Positions 42,680 through 54,262 of a stretch of DNA of 64,000 bases are shown here, piece by piece (positions within the stretch are counted from its first letter, which is position 1; every line of letters starts with the position of its first letter). The notes under the pieces are model-generated. The model ran no database searches. It had not been told where the DNA came from and saw nothing but the letters and a program-made list of their open reading frames with translations. A program made the translations under genes and the position numbers. Source of the stretch: Dugong dugon (taxonomy: Eukaryota > Chordata > Mammalia > Sirenia > Dugongidae); the NCBI GenBank assembly GCA_030035585.1, contig CM057465.1, positions 5,989,501 to 6,053,500 on the forward strand. The letters run 5' to 3'.

Positions 42680-43115
42680 GGTCTGACAATGGGCCAGGCC
42701 CTGGGTCCGGGGCCGGGGGTCCTGAGATGACCAGGCACGGTTCCTGCTCCTGGGGGCCGGGGGTCCTGAGATGACCAGGCACGGTTCCTGCTCCTGTGGG
42801 CCGGGGGTCCTGAGATGACCAGGCACGGTTCCTGCTCCTGGGGGCCGGGGGTCCTGAGATGACCAGACACGGTTCCTGCTCCTGGGGACCGGGGGTCCTG
42901 AGATGACCAGGCACGGTTCCTGCTCCTGGGGAGCTCAGACCAGTGAGGTGTTGGAAACTGCTTCTGTGGGCAGAGTTGGCCCCCAACCCCTGCTGCTCTG
43001 AATGGGGTACAACAAGGGAGAGCTGCACGGAGGAGGGGGAACTTGAGCCAAATGTGTGTTGGCCTGGCTGAAGAAGGGGGAAGAGCATGTCGGGAGCAGG
43101 GCCAGCGTGTGAAAA
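42680..43115 (-). repeat. L2 LINE fragment, antisense, with internal amplification
   Basis: Paralogous to the L2 at 37680-37970: AATGGGCCAGGCCCTGGGTC, GGGAGCTCAGACCAGTGAGG, GGAGGGGGAACTTGAGCCAA and GCCAGCGTGTGAAAAGGCCC align in order. Between the first two blocks a 44-bp segment is repeated five times. Confidence 0.7.
42719..42938. repeat. 44-bp minisatellite born from L2
   Basis: Five units of GTCCTGAGATGACCAGGCAC, GGTTCCTGCTCCTGGGGGCC, with starts at 42721, 42765, 42809, 42853 and 42897, an exact 44-bp period. Units differ at one to three positions, so the expansion is recent. Confidence 0.95.
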
Positions 43116-44224
43116 GGCCCAGAGGAGGGCCATGCACATTGCTGTGCATGCTACCAAGCCCCCTGCAGGGAGTCAGCAGGATGAGGGGAGGTGTGGCAAG
43201 TGGGCTAGGCTCCATGGGTGGCCCTTTGGGGGGCACCTGTGTAGAGAGCTGGGGGGCTCTTGGGGGGTGTGGACTGACATGTCAGTCTGTACATGCTGGG
43301 GGCAGGTGGGGAGTGTAGCAGCCCTGGATGAGGAGCCGACTGTCTGTGTGTTGGACCCTCTCTGTCCTCCTCTGAGATGGGGGAGTGGTTATTGTTGTCT
43401 CCACTCTGCAGGTGGCAGTGCTTGACTTCGAGGGGCAGAGATGGCTGAGGTCTCAGGTGGGACCCATTGTAGCAGATGTGCTTGCGTTCAGCCTGTCTAT
43501 CCCAAACCAGCAGCTCTTCCCTCTGTGCTGTGAACAATGAGGGCAGAGGGGAGCAAATCTCTGAAAAGCCCTCTAATGTGTTTGGAGAGAGCAAGCAAGT
43601 GGCCCCAGAATGCTCAGTCACCCGGTCACTGGCCTTTGTTCTCCGGGCCTCTGGGCGCTGGGTCTGGAGGTCACATGGTGTCCTCACAGTCAGCAAAGCT
43701 GGGTTCTGCTGCCGTAGCAGGTCCTATTCAGCTTGGGGGCCCCTGTTTGGACCCAGCCGACCCCCAGGCCGCCACCCCAGATTCACCCTCCTCCCTTGCT
43801 CCCACCCATCTGCTGGCCTCCCCTGAGCCCAGGGCACTGCCCCTGTCCCCAAGTTCACATGGAGGCTCCACAGCAGTGGGCAGTGACCATGGTGAGGGCT
43901 GTGGACAGGAGGCAGGAGGTGGTGACAGTCCCCCACTGTGGGGGCAGTCAGAGACAGAGGGGACACCCTTGAGGGTGAGCACAAGAGCCTGGGGAGTGGT
44001 GGGGAGCCGGCAGGGTGTGAACAGGGGGTCAGGCCAAGAGGCTGACAGTGTTTGGAGAATGGGGTCTGCTGGCAGTGGTGCTGGCCCCGCTGCCTGGCCT
44101 GCCTCGGCCCCCAGTGCTGACGTCCCCTTCACTGGGGACCAGACATGGTCAGACCCCCTCTGAGAAGGAGGTGTGATCTTGGCCAAATTCACAGGATCTG
44201 CGGGAGTTATCCTGAGAAGTTCAA

Positions 44225-44490
44225 ACCACACAGGACCTCCACCCATACGGGACCCCTCCCCACTGGGATGGAATCTCTACCTGGACAGGACCCCCACCCA
44301 GATGGGACCCCCCCAACCTGGGTGGGACCTCACCTACATGGGAACCCCCAACCAGACAAGACCCTCACTCAGACAGGACCCCCCCCACCCAGACAGGACC
44401 CCACCCAGACGGGACCCACACTCAGATGAGACTACCACCTGGATGGGACCCCCACCCAGATGGGACCCCACCTGGACAGGACCCCTTATC
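44225..44490. repeat. Minisatellite of GGGACCCCCACCCAGAT type
   Basis: About 13 degenerate units of roughly 20 bp, for example GATGGGACCCCCACCCA and GACAGGACCCCACCCAG. Confidence 0.92.
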
Positions 44491-45234
44491 TTTGCTCTCT
44501 GGGAGGAGGGGGACTCTCTGGTGCAGCTTCCCCCCTTCCCACCTCCCTGTTCTGTCTGTCCAGCACCCCAGGCCAACAGGGTAAGATCCTGTGGGGTGGA
44601 GGGGCAGAGGCTGCCTGCTGGGTCTAGAGCTGCTGGGGGAAGTGCCCGGACCAGACCTGAATGAAGTGTAGGATCGGGGTTGATGGGGAAACCGAGGCAA
44701 GTGTGCTCCAGGGAGAGTGGCAGCCACATTAGGGTGGGAGAATGAGGCTGGTCTTGAGTCTCCGAGTCTCCAGGGCCTCCCAGCACGAGCTGAGCCAGGC
44801 CCGGCTCCCGACCAGGGCTCTGCACTACATTACCGTTCTGGAAACTGCTAAAAATTGCATCTGTCCAAACAATCACCCCAAAATCAGAGAAGATGTGTCT
44901 ACCAGGGAACCAGGAGGTGGGCAGGGCTGGAGCAGGGAGGAGGCAGGCCCATCCTTGTACCTCCCCCAGTGTCCTCCATGCTCCCTGTTGCTCTGCTCAC
45001 AGCCAGGCCCCTTTCCAGGGTGACGGTGACACTGACTACCCCTACTTCTTGGGGACGGCCCTGTGCTGGGGGAGGCTCAGCCTTGGGGCTCCTGGCTCAC
45101 AGCGTCCCCAGCCTCTGGTGAACGCCCCACAGCCTGCCAGAGGACCCGGGCAGGGAGCTGCCTCCACACCATGGTGTCTGAGGGCAGATGAGGGTGGGCG
45201 CAGCATGGGCGCGGCTAGTTGACAGGTTTTTTCA

Positions 45235-45420
45235 CCCTCCTGAAGCGTGCCCTGCTCTCCACTAACACTGCAATGGCTCCCGACTGCCCACAGGATGAAG
45301 CTGAGATGGGTCCAGCGTCTCCTTTCCAGCTCTTCCTGAACACGAGGTGCTCTGAGCCTGTCCCCATTGTCCCTTCACGTGGCCTCTCACCGTGTCCCCG
45401 AAGGCTCAGTTTGGGGACAC
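45235..45420 (+). repeat. L2 LINE fragment
   Basis: CTGCAATGGCTCCCGACTGC, CCACAGGATGAAGCTGAGAT and CCAGCTCTTCCTGAACACGA follow sense LINE-2 towards its 3' end. Confidence 0.65.
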
Positions 45421-47035
45421 AGCTGTCAGCAAGCTGCCCCAGGGACTGCCCTTTGCACTCTCTCCGTGCTCTGATAGGAATTCATTTGGTCCTTTAATGG
45501 AGTGACTGTCGGTGTCCCCCTGCCAGGCTCCGTGAAGAGAGGGCCACACCTCACCGAGTCCCCAGCAGCCCCCAGTGCACTCCCCGGGGGGCAGAGACGG
45601 GTGCTCCTTGGGGGCTGCGCTCAGAAGGCCAGCTGGGCTGTGCCACAGTCGTCTGTCTCAAAGTCCTCATCCCGACTGGGTGGAGAGGATTTAAGCCAAC
45701 GGGCACCAAGGGCCTGGTCAGCAGCCACAACACCCATCTCTGTTGTCGGGAGAGACGACTCCAAGCTTAGAATTACGAATCCCGAGTTCACACTTACATG
45801 GGTCTGCTTCTGAAAAGGCTGAGATTTCAGCACCCCAACAACACAAATGCCCGCCACTTCTGAGAGAGGCTGTGCCTGCGGTGACCACATGCCTGGGCCG
45901 CCCTGTGGGCAGAGGCTTGGCCCCTCGGGTGGGGACAGGGGTCATCGCAGGGGCGGCTCTCCTGGAGTCCCTTCCAGGACACAGGTGGCCTTTGAATACT
46001 CTAAGGACAGGCATGGACACCCCTCTGGCTGCAGTTGAGGGTTCTGGTGGCTGTTGGCTATTCCTGACAGCCACCCACCGCCCCGGGGCCTGGAGCATAG
46101 TAGGTGCCCATAGATCTTTCTAGGAGTTTGGGTCTCTGACAACTGCTAGCACTGGGACTCCTGGCAAGGTTACCTTCTCGTGCTCAGTGTCATCTGTAAA
46201 GTTGGCGTAGGCTGTTGCAAGGAGGAGAGGAAGCCCAGACAGACCCTGCTCACAGCCCACAACAGCAATGGGGGCCTCAGCTCCAGGATCAAGCGATATC
46301 ACAGGTCTGAGCCTCGGCTGACAGATGCTGGCTAGGAGGGTGCTAGGGCGGTCCCTGAACCCCACACTGGCTCCCTTCTCCTCCGTCTAGCCTCCCCACA
46401 CCACCGCAGCCACCCTGTTAACACAAGCTACACACCAGGTTTGGGGCATGGGACTGTGAGCTGTCCGACGGCAGGCCCCTTGTCCTTGGTCCTCTGGGCC
46501 GAGCCCTGAGCTGACATGGATGCCCCCCCCCAACGGCTATAGCAGGGTGGCCCCTCCAGGACAGGGAATGTGGCCCGTGTTGGAGGGATCTGCCAGCATC
46601 TCATGGGCAATGTTTCCTGTGCCAAGAGGGCTCGGTGAGATGTGGAGGGCAGAGGACCCGTTGGGGGACTCAGACCGTGGCCTCTGCAGACGTCTTACGC
46701 AGCTCAGCCGTGTGGGCTCCAGTCCACGTGGGCTCAGTCTACCTTCGTGAGCAATTTTGGTTCCAGGTAAAAGTCTGCAGCTTGTGTTCTCCCGTAAGGC
46801 GTGACTGACCCCAGGCCACAGGCCTCCCAGTAGGAGGGACTGGCCTGAGCATCAGCCGCCAGCAGCCCAGGCCTCCACACCCACAGGGTGAGCCAGCACA
46901 GGGCTGGGCAAGGGGCCTCCCAGGGGTGGAGCCTGGCATGGAGAAAGCAAAGTGAGGAGCGTAAGGGGCCTGCTTTCAAACTCCGGCCTGGACACCTGAG
47001 GCTGTGTGAGCGTGTCACTCAGCATCCGCATGCCT

Positions 47036-47445
47036 CAATGAAAAAGAAGACAGAAGAAGGGTCAATGCATTCGAATGACAGTGTTGGCAAAGAATATTGA
47101 ATATATACCATGGACTGCCAGAAGAACGAACAAATCAGTCTTAGAAGAAATGCAACCAGAATGTTCCTTAGAAGTGAGTGTGGTGAGACTTCAGCTTGCT
47201 TACTTTGACACGTCATCAGGAAAGACCAATCTCTAGAAAGGACACCCTTCCTGTTTGGTGAAGTAGAGGGTCAGTGGAAATGAGGAAGGCCTCAGTGAGA
47301 TGGATTGACACAGTGGCCTCAACAGTGGGCTTACACACACCAACCATCGTGAAGATGGCGCAGGACTGGGCAAGGTCTCCTTCTGCTGTACGTAAGGTCA
47401 CCGTGAGCCGGAGCCAACTTGACGGCAGCTAACAATAACCCTCTG
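47036..47445 (+). mobile_element. RTE/BovB-like LINE 3' end, sense
   Basis: About 410 bp beginning AAAAAGAAGACAGAAGAAGG. It includes CAGAATGTTCCTTAGAAGTG, GTAGAGGGTCAGTGGAAATG, CAGTGAGATGGATTGACACA and AAGATGGCGCAGGACTGGGC, and ends AACTTGACGGCAGCTAACAA. It is homologous to the copy at 56891-57318, but frameshifted within the reverse-transcriptase C-terminal region. Confidence 0.92.
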
Positions 47446-49948
47446 TAAGCCTCTGTGGGATGGAAGCACAGCAAAGGTCCTCGGCAGGGGGAGATGTCCC
47501 TGTGGTCACCCGTGCCCATCCCTCCAGGGAGTGCAGCTGTACCAGGATCCCCAGGGCCCTGACAGACCACAGGCTCCAAGTCCCGAGCGTAGCACCTAGT
47601 GGTCTGGGGCTGCTGGGGGCCACCAGGAGGCCAAGTTTAAGCCAAGGTCCATGAAGCTGAGGCACCAAGAACCCAAACCAAACCCAGCGCCATCCCCGAC
47701 AGGTCCCCTTGTGGGGAGTCCTCCGATCTAGCACCTGTGCTGTCTGGGCAGGGACACGGGACTAAGGGCCAAGTCTCTGCTGCACAGGCCCCGTGAGCAT
47801 TGTCGGGGACACCTGTGCTGTCTGTGCGGCCCACCGGCTGGCTGCAGGCACGTGGGGCTGCAGGCAGCACTTTCACACGGGCCTGAAAGGAGTCCCTTAG
47901 CGCAGTCACCCCCTGCCCAAACCCCAAGCTGTGAGCTGCACGGGGAGGTGGCAGCCAAACAGTGTGGTTCTGTTCTTTCCTGCACAAACGGGATTCAGTC
48001 AGGGAGAGAAGCCTGAGCTCAGCCAAATGTTGCTGGAAAAAACCTCGCAGGACAGAAGCATCTTCCCACGTCCTCAGCAAATCAATGAGACCACTGGCCC
48101 TGGCACCCCCCCCTCCCTCTCTCCCCAAAGCACAAGGGCAGGGCATGGTCTCTGCACCCAAGAGGCCGGGCTTCTTGGATGAACAGTGATGGAGGCCACC
48201 CCAGTACCTGACCCTGTTCCTGCAAGACTACCCTTGGCGGGGAGGGGAGTGGCTGGCAAATCAGGGCACTCTGCCCTGCCCCGCCCCCTCCCCCGCCCCC
48301 AGTCAGGCCCTGGGCAGGTTGAGCAGTGTCCCTGGGCCCGGTGAGTGGAGGCAGCTTTCTTTGGGGGACATGGGGACTGTCCAGAGCTGCCAGCAGCAGC
48401 CCCTGGGTGGCCTGGGCATAGGAAAGTTACCTGCAGGTGGCCAGACCCAGCGCAGGGTGATGGGGCCTGCCTCCTACCCGGCCTCTGTCCCCCGTCCCAA
48501 GACGCTGTCAACCCCAAGGTCACTGCAGGGTCAGCGGGTGGCCATGTGGCTGCACCTGCTCCACTGCTTTCACGGGGGTCCCTCACCCCCACCCCACCCC
48601 AAGGGGCTGACCTGAGACCCCAGAGCCCCCTCTGCTGGCCCAGCCCCCTCACTGTGCTTCTGTTTTGGAAGAAGGGCGGAGAATGCGTGAAGTGTCCTGT
48701 CTTCTTTCTAAGAGCTACATTGTCTGCAGACGGCTCCTCTGTGTACGGGGCCAGCTATTCCAGAGTATGAACATGAGACCAGGAAATAACGTATCTCGCT
48801 TTAAAAAACAAAAAACAGCGTCCCTCTAACCCTTGGGCCTAGGCCAAGGCTGCCCACAGCCTCGTGTCGTAGAAAGGTCCCAAACCAGGGGCCGGGTTCT
48901 GGGCTCCGTGCGATTTGGCAGATCCTTGTCGCTAAGGCTCTGCATCTGGGCAGCGGACCCACAGCAGGGGGTCTAAGAGTTCTTGACTCTAAAGTCACCG
49001 TTCATTCATCACCTAGCATGTGACAGGAAGAAGAGGGAATGGAGAGAGAGGAGGAAAGATAGAAAGGTAGGAGGGAGGGAGGGAGAGAAGGAGGGAGCCC
49101 GCGTGGGGAGACCGCCCTCTGCCCGTTGGTAGCAGGGCACGTGTCCTGGTGCTGTCCTCTCTGGGCCTTCACTCCCAGGCTAAGACCACCACCTGTCTGA
49201 GCAGCAGCAGGAGGGTCTGCCCTGCTTCTTCCCATGTGCTTCTCCACACCCTGACCTCCCGGGGCCACCGCTCTGCCTCTCCTGAGGCTGTGCGCCCCAG
49301 GAGGCAGCACCCCTCTATTGGTACCACCGGTGGGTCCCCAGCCGCTGGCCCAGAATCAGCTGGGGCAGGGGCTGGGGACCCACTAGCTCCTTGGAGCAGC
49401 CTCACCTCACGCCTGGACACTGAGCTTCCCCCAAAGGGATCATGGCCGCCCCCATCCGCCTCCCCCAAGGCATCCGCAGATGTGCTCACGCTGACAGGGA
49501 CATGCGTGCGGCATGGGGCAGGCGTGGGTGTTCTCCTGAAAGAGCAGTGGCAGGACCAGCTGGAGGCCTTGTGGTCCTCCCTTCTCCCCTCCCACAGCCC
49601 TGCCAGAGGGGTGGGTGCACCCCACTCTGCAGACAGGGTGCCCCGAGGTCACCAAGCTGGCAGGGCCGACCATGCATACCCGAGGTCTCGGAGACCAGGG
49701 CCGCGCTGGGGCAGCTGCTCCCCCCACCCCAGCTCCCTGGAGTTTTGTTCCAGTGGGAACCGTTTCAATTCTTCACGGGGCGACTTGGCCACAGGGGACT
49801 TGTCCCCAGATTGCTAGCACTAATTAGTGCTAGTTATAATCTGATGGAGTCACCAAGGCAGCCCGTCCTGCTGGGGCAGGCGGGGACCAGGGGCACGTCT
49901 AGTCCCGAAGCGGCTGAGCCTTTCTGTTTCTCTGTTCCTCCCTTTTTT
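47446..49948. other. GC-rich intergenic sequence
   Basis: Unique DNA. A purine-rich GAGGGAGG tract is at about 49030-49100 and a palindrome at 49814-49833. No supported gene. Confidence 0.55.
49814..49833. promoter_or_regulatory. Perfect 20-bp palindrome with TAATTA core
   Basis: CTAGCACTAATTAGTGCTAG equals its own reverse complement over all 20 bases. The centre TAATTA is the core bound by many homeodomain proteins. It lies in a short AT-rich pocket in unique DNA. Confidence 0.5.
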
Positions 49949-50490
49949 TTAATTATGGTGAAAATATGCACAACAAAACATGCACCAATTAAACGATGTC
50001 TCCACGTATTATCCAGTGTCATTGATTATATTCTTTAAGCAGTGCAATTGTTCTGTCTTCTTCCAAACTAGTCCATCACCGTTATTAACGTAAACTCATC
50101 GCCCCGTAAGCAGAAACTCCCCTTCTCCCACCCCTGGTGTTGTTAGTTGTCGATTCTGACTCCTGCTGATCCCATGGGTACAGAGGAGAACTGCTCCATA
50201 GGGTTTTCAAGGCTGTGACCTTGTGAAGCGGATCGCCAGACCTTTGTTCTGAGGTGCCTCTTAGTGGGTGCGAACTGCCACCCTTTTGACCGGTAGTCAA
50301 GTGCTCAAGTTTTTCACCACCAGGAGCTCCTTCACTGATAATCTTTGGTTTCCACGTGTTTGCATATTTCATGTAAGTGAGATTCTCCAGTATTTGTCCT
50401 GCTGAGACTAATTCTGCCCCGCATGATGTTGTCAGGGTTCACCCACGTTGTGGCGTGTATCAGGACTTCATTTCTCTTTACGGGCCCCAG
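49949..50490 (-). mobile_element. L1 3' UTR, antisense, split by an AfroSINE
   Basis: The left part (TTTTTTTTAATTATGGTGAA, AATATGCACAACAAAACATG, ATTGATTATATTCTTTAAGC) to about 50135 and the right part from about 50330 (AATCTTTGGTTTCCACGTGT, TTCATGTAAGTGAGATTCTC, GGTGTATCAGGACTTC-like end) are one reversed L1 3' end. Its start resembles the tail of family A. Confidence 0.8.
50136..50329 (-). mobile_element. AfroSINE inside L1
   Basis: GGTGTTGTTAGTTGTCGATT, CTGCTCCATAGGGTTTTCAA, GAAGCGGATCGCCAGACCTT, GTGGGTGCGAACTGCCACCC and CACCACCAGGAGCTCC: a full antisense AfroSINE. Confidence 0.93.
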
Positions 50491-50909
50491 GGGCAGCTTT
50501 GGGGGGGGTCTGAGTCTCTGTTTGGGGTTTGAGGAAGCCACTGTTCCAGGCGGTTCTGTTCAAACGTGCTGGCTGTATTCCGAGGGGAGAAAAAACAAAC
50601 CCGCCCCTTGGAGGGACTGAGGGATGGCGGGGGACAGCAGCCAGGCTGGCAAGACTGTCCTTGTCATCGGTATGTGCAAAGGTACCACAGGCTTCAAAGG
50701 CGCAGATGGGCTGAGCCCCCCGGTCGCCATGGGAACAGTGTCTGATGGAAGAAGACAGAAGGCACCTGAACCCTCTCAGCTCACTGCCAACCCAGAGCAG
50801 GTGGTCACAGCCCCGCCAGCGCCTTCTTGCCAGGTCTGCGGAGGGAGCTGGAGGTCACCAAGAGAGGCCACCTGAGAGCGAGGTAGGGACTCACAGGTGA
50901 CACTGGCCG

Positions 50910-51085
50910 CCTGTGCAGCCTGTCACCCGCGAGTTACCAGAACTATCTCGTCCAGCCTTCACACCGAGTCCATGAGGTCAGCGCTCTTCTCTCTGTTTGA
51001 CAGAAAGGGAAACTGAGGCCCGGGGAGGTGAAAGGAATGTGCTGGGGTCACAGGTGGGCTCATAAGAGGCAGGGCTGGTGACAAA
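50910..51085 (-). repeat. MIR
   Basis: GTCAGCGCTCTTCTCTCTGT precedes GACAGAAAGGGAAACTGAGG, GGGGTCACAGGTGGGCTCAT and AGAGGCAGGGCTGG: a reverse MIR with its core intact. Confidence 0.75.
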
Positions 51086-51352
51086 CTCGCCCAGGGGAGG
51101 GAGCAGAACCTGGACACGTCTGGGGCTAGCAGTGCTTCTGCCCCCCGCCACCCCACCCCCTTCTCTCCGGATCAGCACTGTCTGAAATCATTCTGCTTCT
51201 TGATTTGTGACACACATGGTGTCCGTCTCCCCGACTGGGACCGTCAGGGACTTCCTCTCTCATTCATGGTGGAGCACACAGCCGATGTTCAATAAATATT
51301 TGGCGACAAACCAGTGAGCTGTAGACAATGGGCTCTACAATGACTAGAGCCC

Positions 51353-51369
51353 TTGCATTAAATGCAAAT
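51353..51369. promoter_or_regulatory. POU octamer in a palindrome
   Basis: TTGCATT-A-AATGCAA (51353-51367) is a perfect inverted repeat with a one-base centre, and an exact octamer ATGCAAAT lies at 51362-51369. The geometry could suit a POU-factor dimer. Motif only. Confidence 0.35.
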
Positions 51370-51741
51370 GAATCACAAACGTCCCTCTCCTCGATGACCC
51401 GCCGGTGACGACGCTGATGGGGGAGTAGCCTATTCCAGCCCAGTCCGGTGTTCTCTTCATCCATGGTCTCCTGAGCTGCTTCTGCACACCCCATGTCATT
51501 CTCTTCTCCCATGGTGGCACCTGATATCAGGGCCTGGACCCTGTTCCTCCAGCCGCCTGCCTAAGGTGGGGCTGCTCAGAGCGCCCTGCCTGCAGGTCGT
51601 TGGTCACGCCCAGCAGAAGTCCCGCCTCCTCCACACCCAGCGGAGGCCTCGCCTCCTCCCTGGCTCCGCCCCAGCTGTCAGGGGCTCTCACGCCCAGCCC
51701 CGGTCTACATCTCAGGGCACAGTGCTGCTGTGGGGTCCCCA

Positions 51742-51906
51742 TACCAAACCAAAAACCAAACCTGTTGCCGTGGAGTCAATTCTGACTCATATGTGACCCT
51801 ATAGGACAGGGTGGAACTGCCCCATAGAGTTGCCAAGGAGTGGCTGGATTTGAACTGCCAGCCTTTTGGCTAGTAGCCAAACCCTTAACCACTGCACCAC
51901 CAGGGC
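51742..51906 (-). mobile_element. AfroSINE (short subtype), antisense
   Basis: ACCAAACCAAAAACCAAACC is the complement of the GGTTTTTGGTTT tail, followed by GTTGCCGTGGAGTCAATTCT, ACCCTATAGGACAGGGTGGA, TGGATTTGAACTGCCAGCCT and ACTGCACCACCAGGG. Well preserved. Confidence 0.95.
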
Positions 51907-52291
51907 TCATGACCCAGGGCACCCCCAAATCTACAGAAATGGGTCTGTTCGCCCACAGCTCCTAAAATACTCCCAAAGCTTCTGGCTTAGCATCTCTCCT
52001 GGATCCAGATGCTCAGACATGCACGAAGGTGGGCTGGGGAGGGCGGGGTCCCTTACCAGCCTCAGGCAGACCCTCCCAGGGGCAGGGTGAAGTTTCTCCC
52101 ACAAAGCCGTGGCGAGGCCAATTCTCAGAAGGAAGAGAATGAGGGGCCAGCATCCCTGGATTTCCGACAAGACCTCCCAGGACCACGATTCAGATTCGGG
52201 GGCAGTTATCACTTACCCAGCTCCTCCCAGGTGTCAGGAGCTATGCTGCTGCGGGCGTGGGCAGGAAGGGGTCCTCACTTCTAGAATATTC

Positions 52292-54083
52292 TTCTTGCTC
52301 TTTTTGAAACAGCTTTCTTGAGGTACGGAGTCCCTGGGTGGTGCAAAGTGTTAGCACACTCAGCTGCTAACCCTAAGGTTGGAGGTTTGAGACCACCCAG
52401 AGGCACCACGGAAGAAAGTCCTGGTGATCTACTTCTGAAAAATCAGCCACTGTAAACCCTATGGAGCACACTTCTCTGACACACATGGGGTTGCCATGAG
52501 TCTGAGTTGACTCAACAGCAACTGGTTTACTGAGGTTTAAAGTGTATGACAGGTGCATGCATCTGTGAATTAAGTCAATGAATAAATTCATTACACTCCA
52601 CAGTTCCCGGTGGTCATCAACCTCTCCTCTCACTCCCCACCCTGTCCCCAGACAACGACGAGTCTGCTTTCTGTCACTATAAATTAGTTCATATTTCCTA
52701 GAATTTGATATAAGTGGAATCATACATTTATCATACATCTTTTTTGTGTGGGCTTCTTCCACTCTATAATTGAGATTCATTCATGCTGTTAAGTGTATCA
52801 GTGGTTCATTTCTTTTTATTGCTGAGTAATATTCCATTGCATGAATGTACGGAAGTTTGTTTTCCCTTTCACCTGTTGATAGACATTTGGGTTGTTTCCA
52901 GTTTTTGGTTACAAATCAAGCTGCTATGAATATTCATGCACAAGTCTTTGTATGCACATATGCTTGTATTTCTCTTGGGTAAATACAAGGGTGGAATGAC
53001 TGGATCGTATGGTAATGTATACTTGACTTTTTAAGAGATTGCCCAACTATTTTTCAAAGTGGTTGCACCCTTTACTAGTCCCATCAGCAGTGTATGAGTT
53101 TTTAACTTCAATTTCCTTAAGAGATGTAGGGATATTTAGGTTATCTATTTCTTTTTTTGAGTAATTGGAAGTTTGTGTCTTTCAAAGAATTTGATCATTT
53201 TATCTAAGTTGTCAAATTTATGGTCAAAAAGTTGTTCATAACATTCCCTTATTATCCTTTTAGTGTCTGTAGAATCTGTAGTGATGCCACCTTTCTCATT
53301 CCTGATGATAATTTGTATCTTCTCTCTTTTTTTCTTCATCCCTCTGGCTAGAGTTTTATCAATCTTCTTAAAGAGCCAGTCTTTAGTTTTTTGTTTTTAT
53401 TTTCCTCTGTTGTTTTTTCTGTTTTCTACTTAATTGATTTCACTTCAGTCTTTATTATTTCCTTTCTTCTGCTTACTTTGGGTTGAATTTCTTCTTCGTT
53501 TTCTAGTTTCTTAAGGTGCAAGCTGGGGTCATTCATTGGAAAACTTTTTTCTAATACAGGCGTTGGCTGCATTTCACAAATTCTATGTTGTGTTGTCATT
53601 TCATTCTGCTCAAAATACTTTCTAATTTTACTTTTGATTTCTTCAACTCATGGATTATAAGTGTGTTATTTAGTTTCCAGATATTTGAGGATTGCCCGGA
53701 GATTTTATGTTATTGATTTAACTTTGTTATGGTCAGAGAACATACTTTGTATGACTTCACTTCTTTTAAATTTATTTAGAGTTCTTTTATGGTAAAATAT
53801 GGTCTATCTTGGTAAACGTTCCATGTGCACTTAGAAAAAAATGTCTATTCTCCTGTTGGGTGGAATGTTCTGTAAATTACAAATGAGGTCAACTTGGTTG
53901 ATAAAGTTACTCAAATCTTTTCTATCCTTACCGATTTTCTGCCTACTTGTTCTATCACTGATTGAGAGAGGGGTGTTGAAATCTTTGAACGTATTTGTGA
54001 CCTATTTCTCTTCTCAGTTCTAATAGTTTTTGCTTCATGTATTTTGAAGCTCTGTTATTAGGTGGATAAATGTTTAGGTTTGC
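52292..54083 (-). mobile_element. L1 (internally deleted), antisense
   Basis: About 1.6 kb of reversed L1. The 3' UTR part (TTTCTTGAGGTA, then after the SINE GTTTAAAGTGTATGACAGGT, CTGAGTAATATTCCATTGCA, GACATTTGGGTTGTTTCCAG) runs to about 53110. It then jumps to more 5' ORF2 sequence (TTGATCATTTTATCTAAGTT, TTGATTTCACTTCAGTCTTT, GTTATGGTCAGAGAACATAC, TTCCATGTGCACTTAG). The missing middle of ORF2 points to an internal deletion or a joined pair of fragments. Many stops; inactive. Confidence 0.88.
52326..52531 (+). mobile_element. AfroSINE inside L1
   Basis: CGGAGTCCCTGGGTGGTGCA, ACCACCCAGAGGCACCACGG, AAGTCCTGGTGATCTACTTC, CTATGGAGCACACTTCTCTG and TTGCCATGAGTCTGAGTTGA. TTGAGGTA before and CTGAGGTT after are probably a diverged target-site duplication. 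Confidence 0.94.
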
Positions 54084-54262
54084 TATGTCTGTCCAGAAAC
54101 CCTGGTGGTGTAGTGGTTAAGAGATATGGCTACTAACCAAAAGGTCAGCAGTTTGAAACCACAAGGCACTCCTTGGAAACTCTGTGGAGGCAGTTCTACT
54201 CTGTCCTATAGGGTCGCTATCTCGACAGCAGTGGGTTGGGTTTTGGGTTTTTATGTCTGTCC
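54084..54262 (+). mobile_element. AfroSINE with an 11-bp target-site duplication
   Basis: The SINE spans 54095-54251 (AGAAACCCTGGTGGTGTAGT to a GGGTTTTGGG tail) and is flanked by perfect copies of TATGTCTGTCC at 54084-54094 and 54252-54262. It lacks about ten bases of the usual GAGTCGGAATC 3' motif. Confidence 0.96.

Larger units (their letters stand above)
43116..47035. other. GC-rich intergenic sequence
   Basis: Mostly unique. It holds a reverse MIR trace near 43370-43460, the minisatellite at 44225-44490 and an L2 fragment at 45235-45420. No supported gene. Confidence 0.55.
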
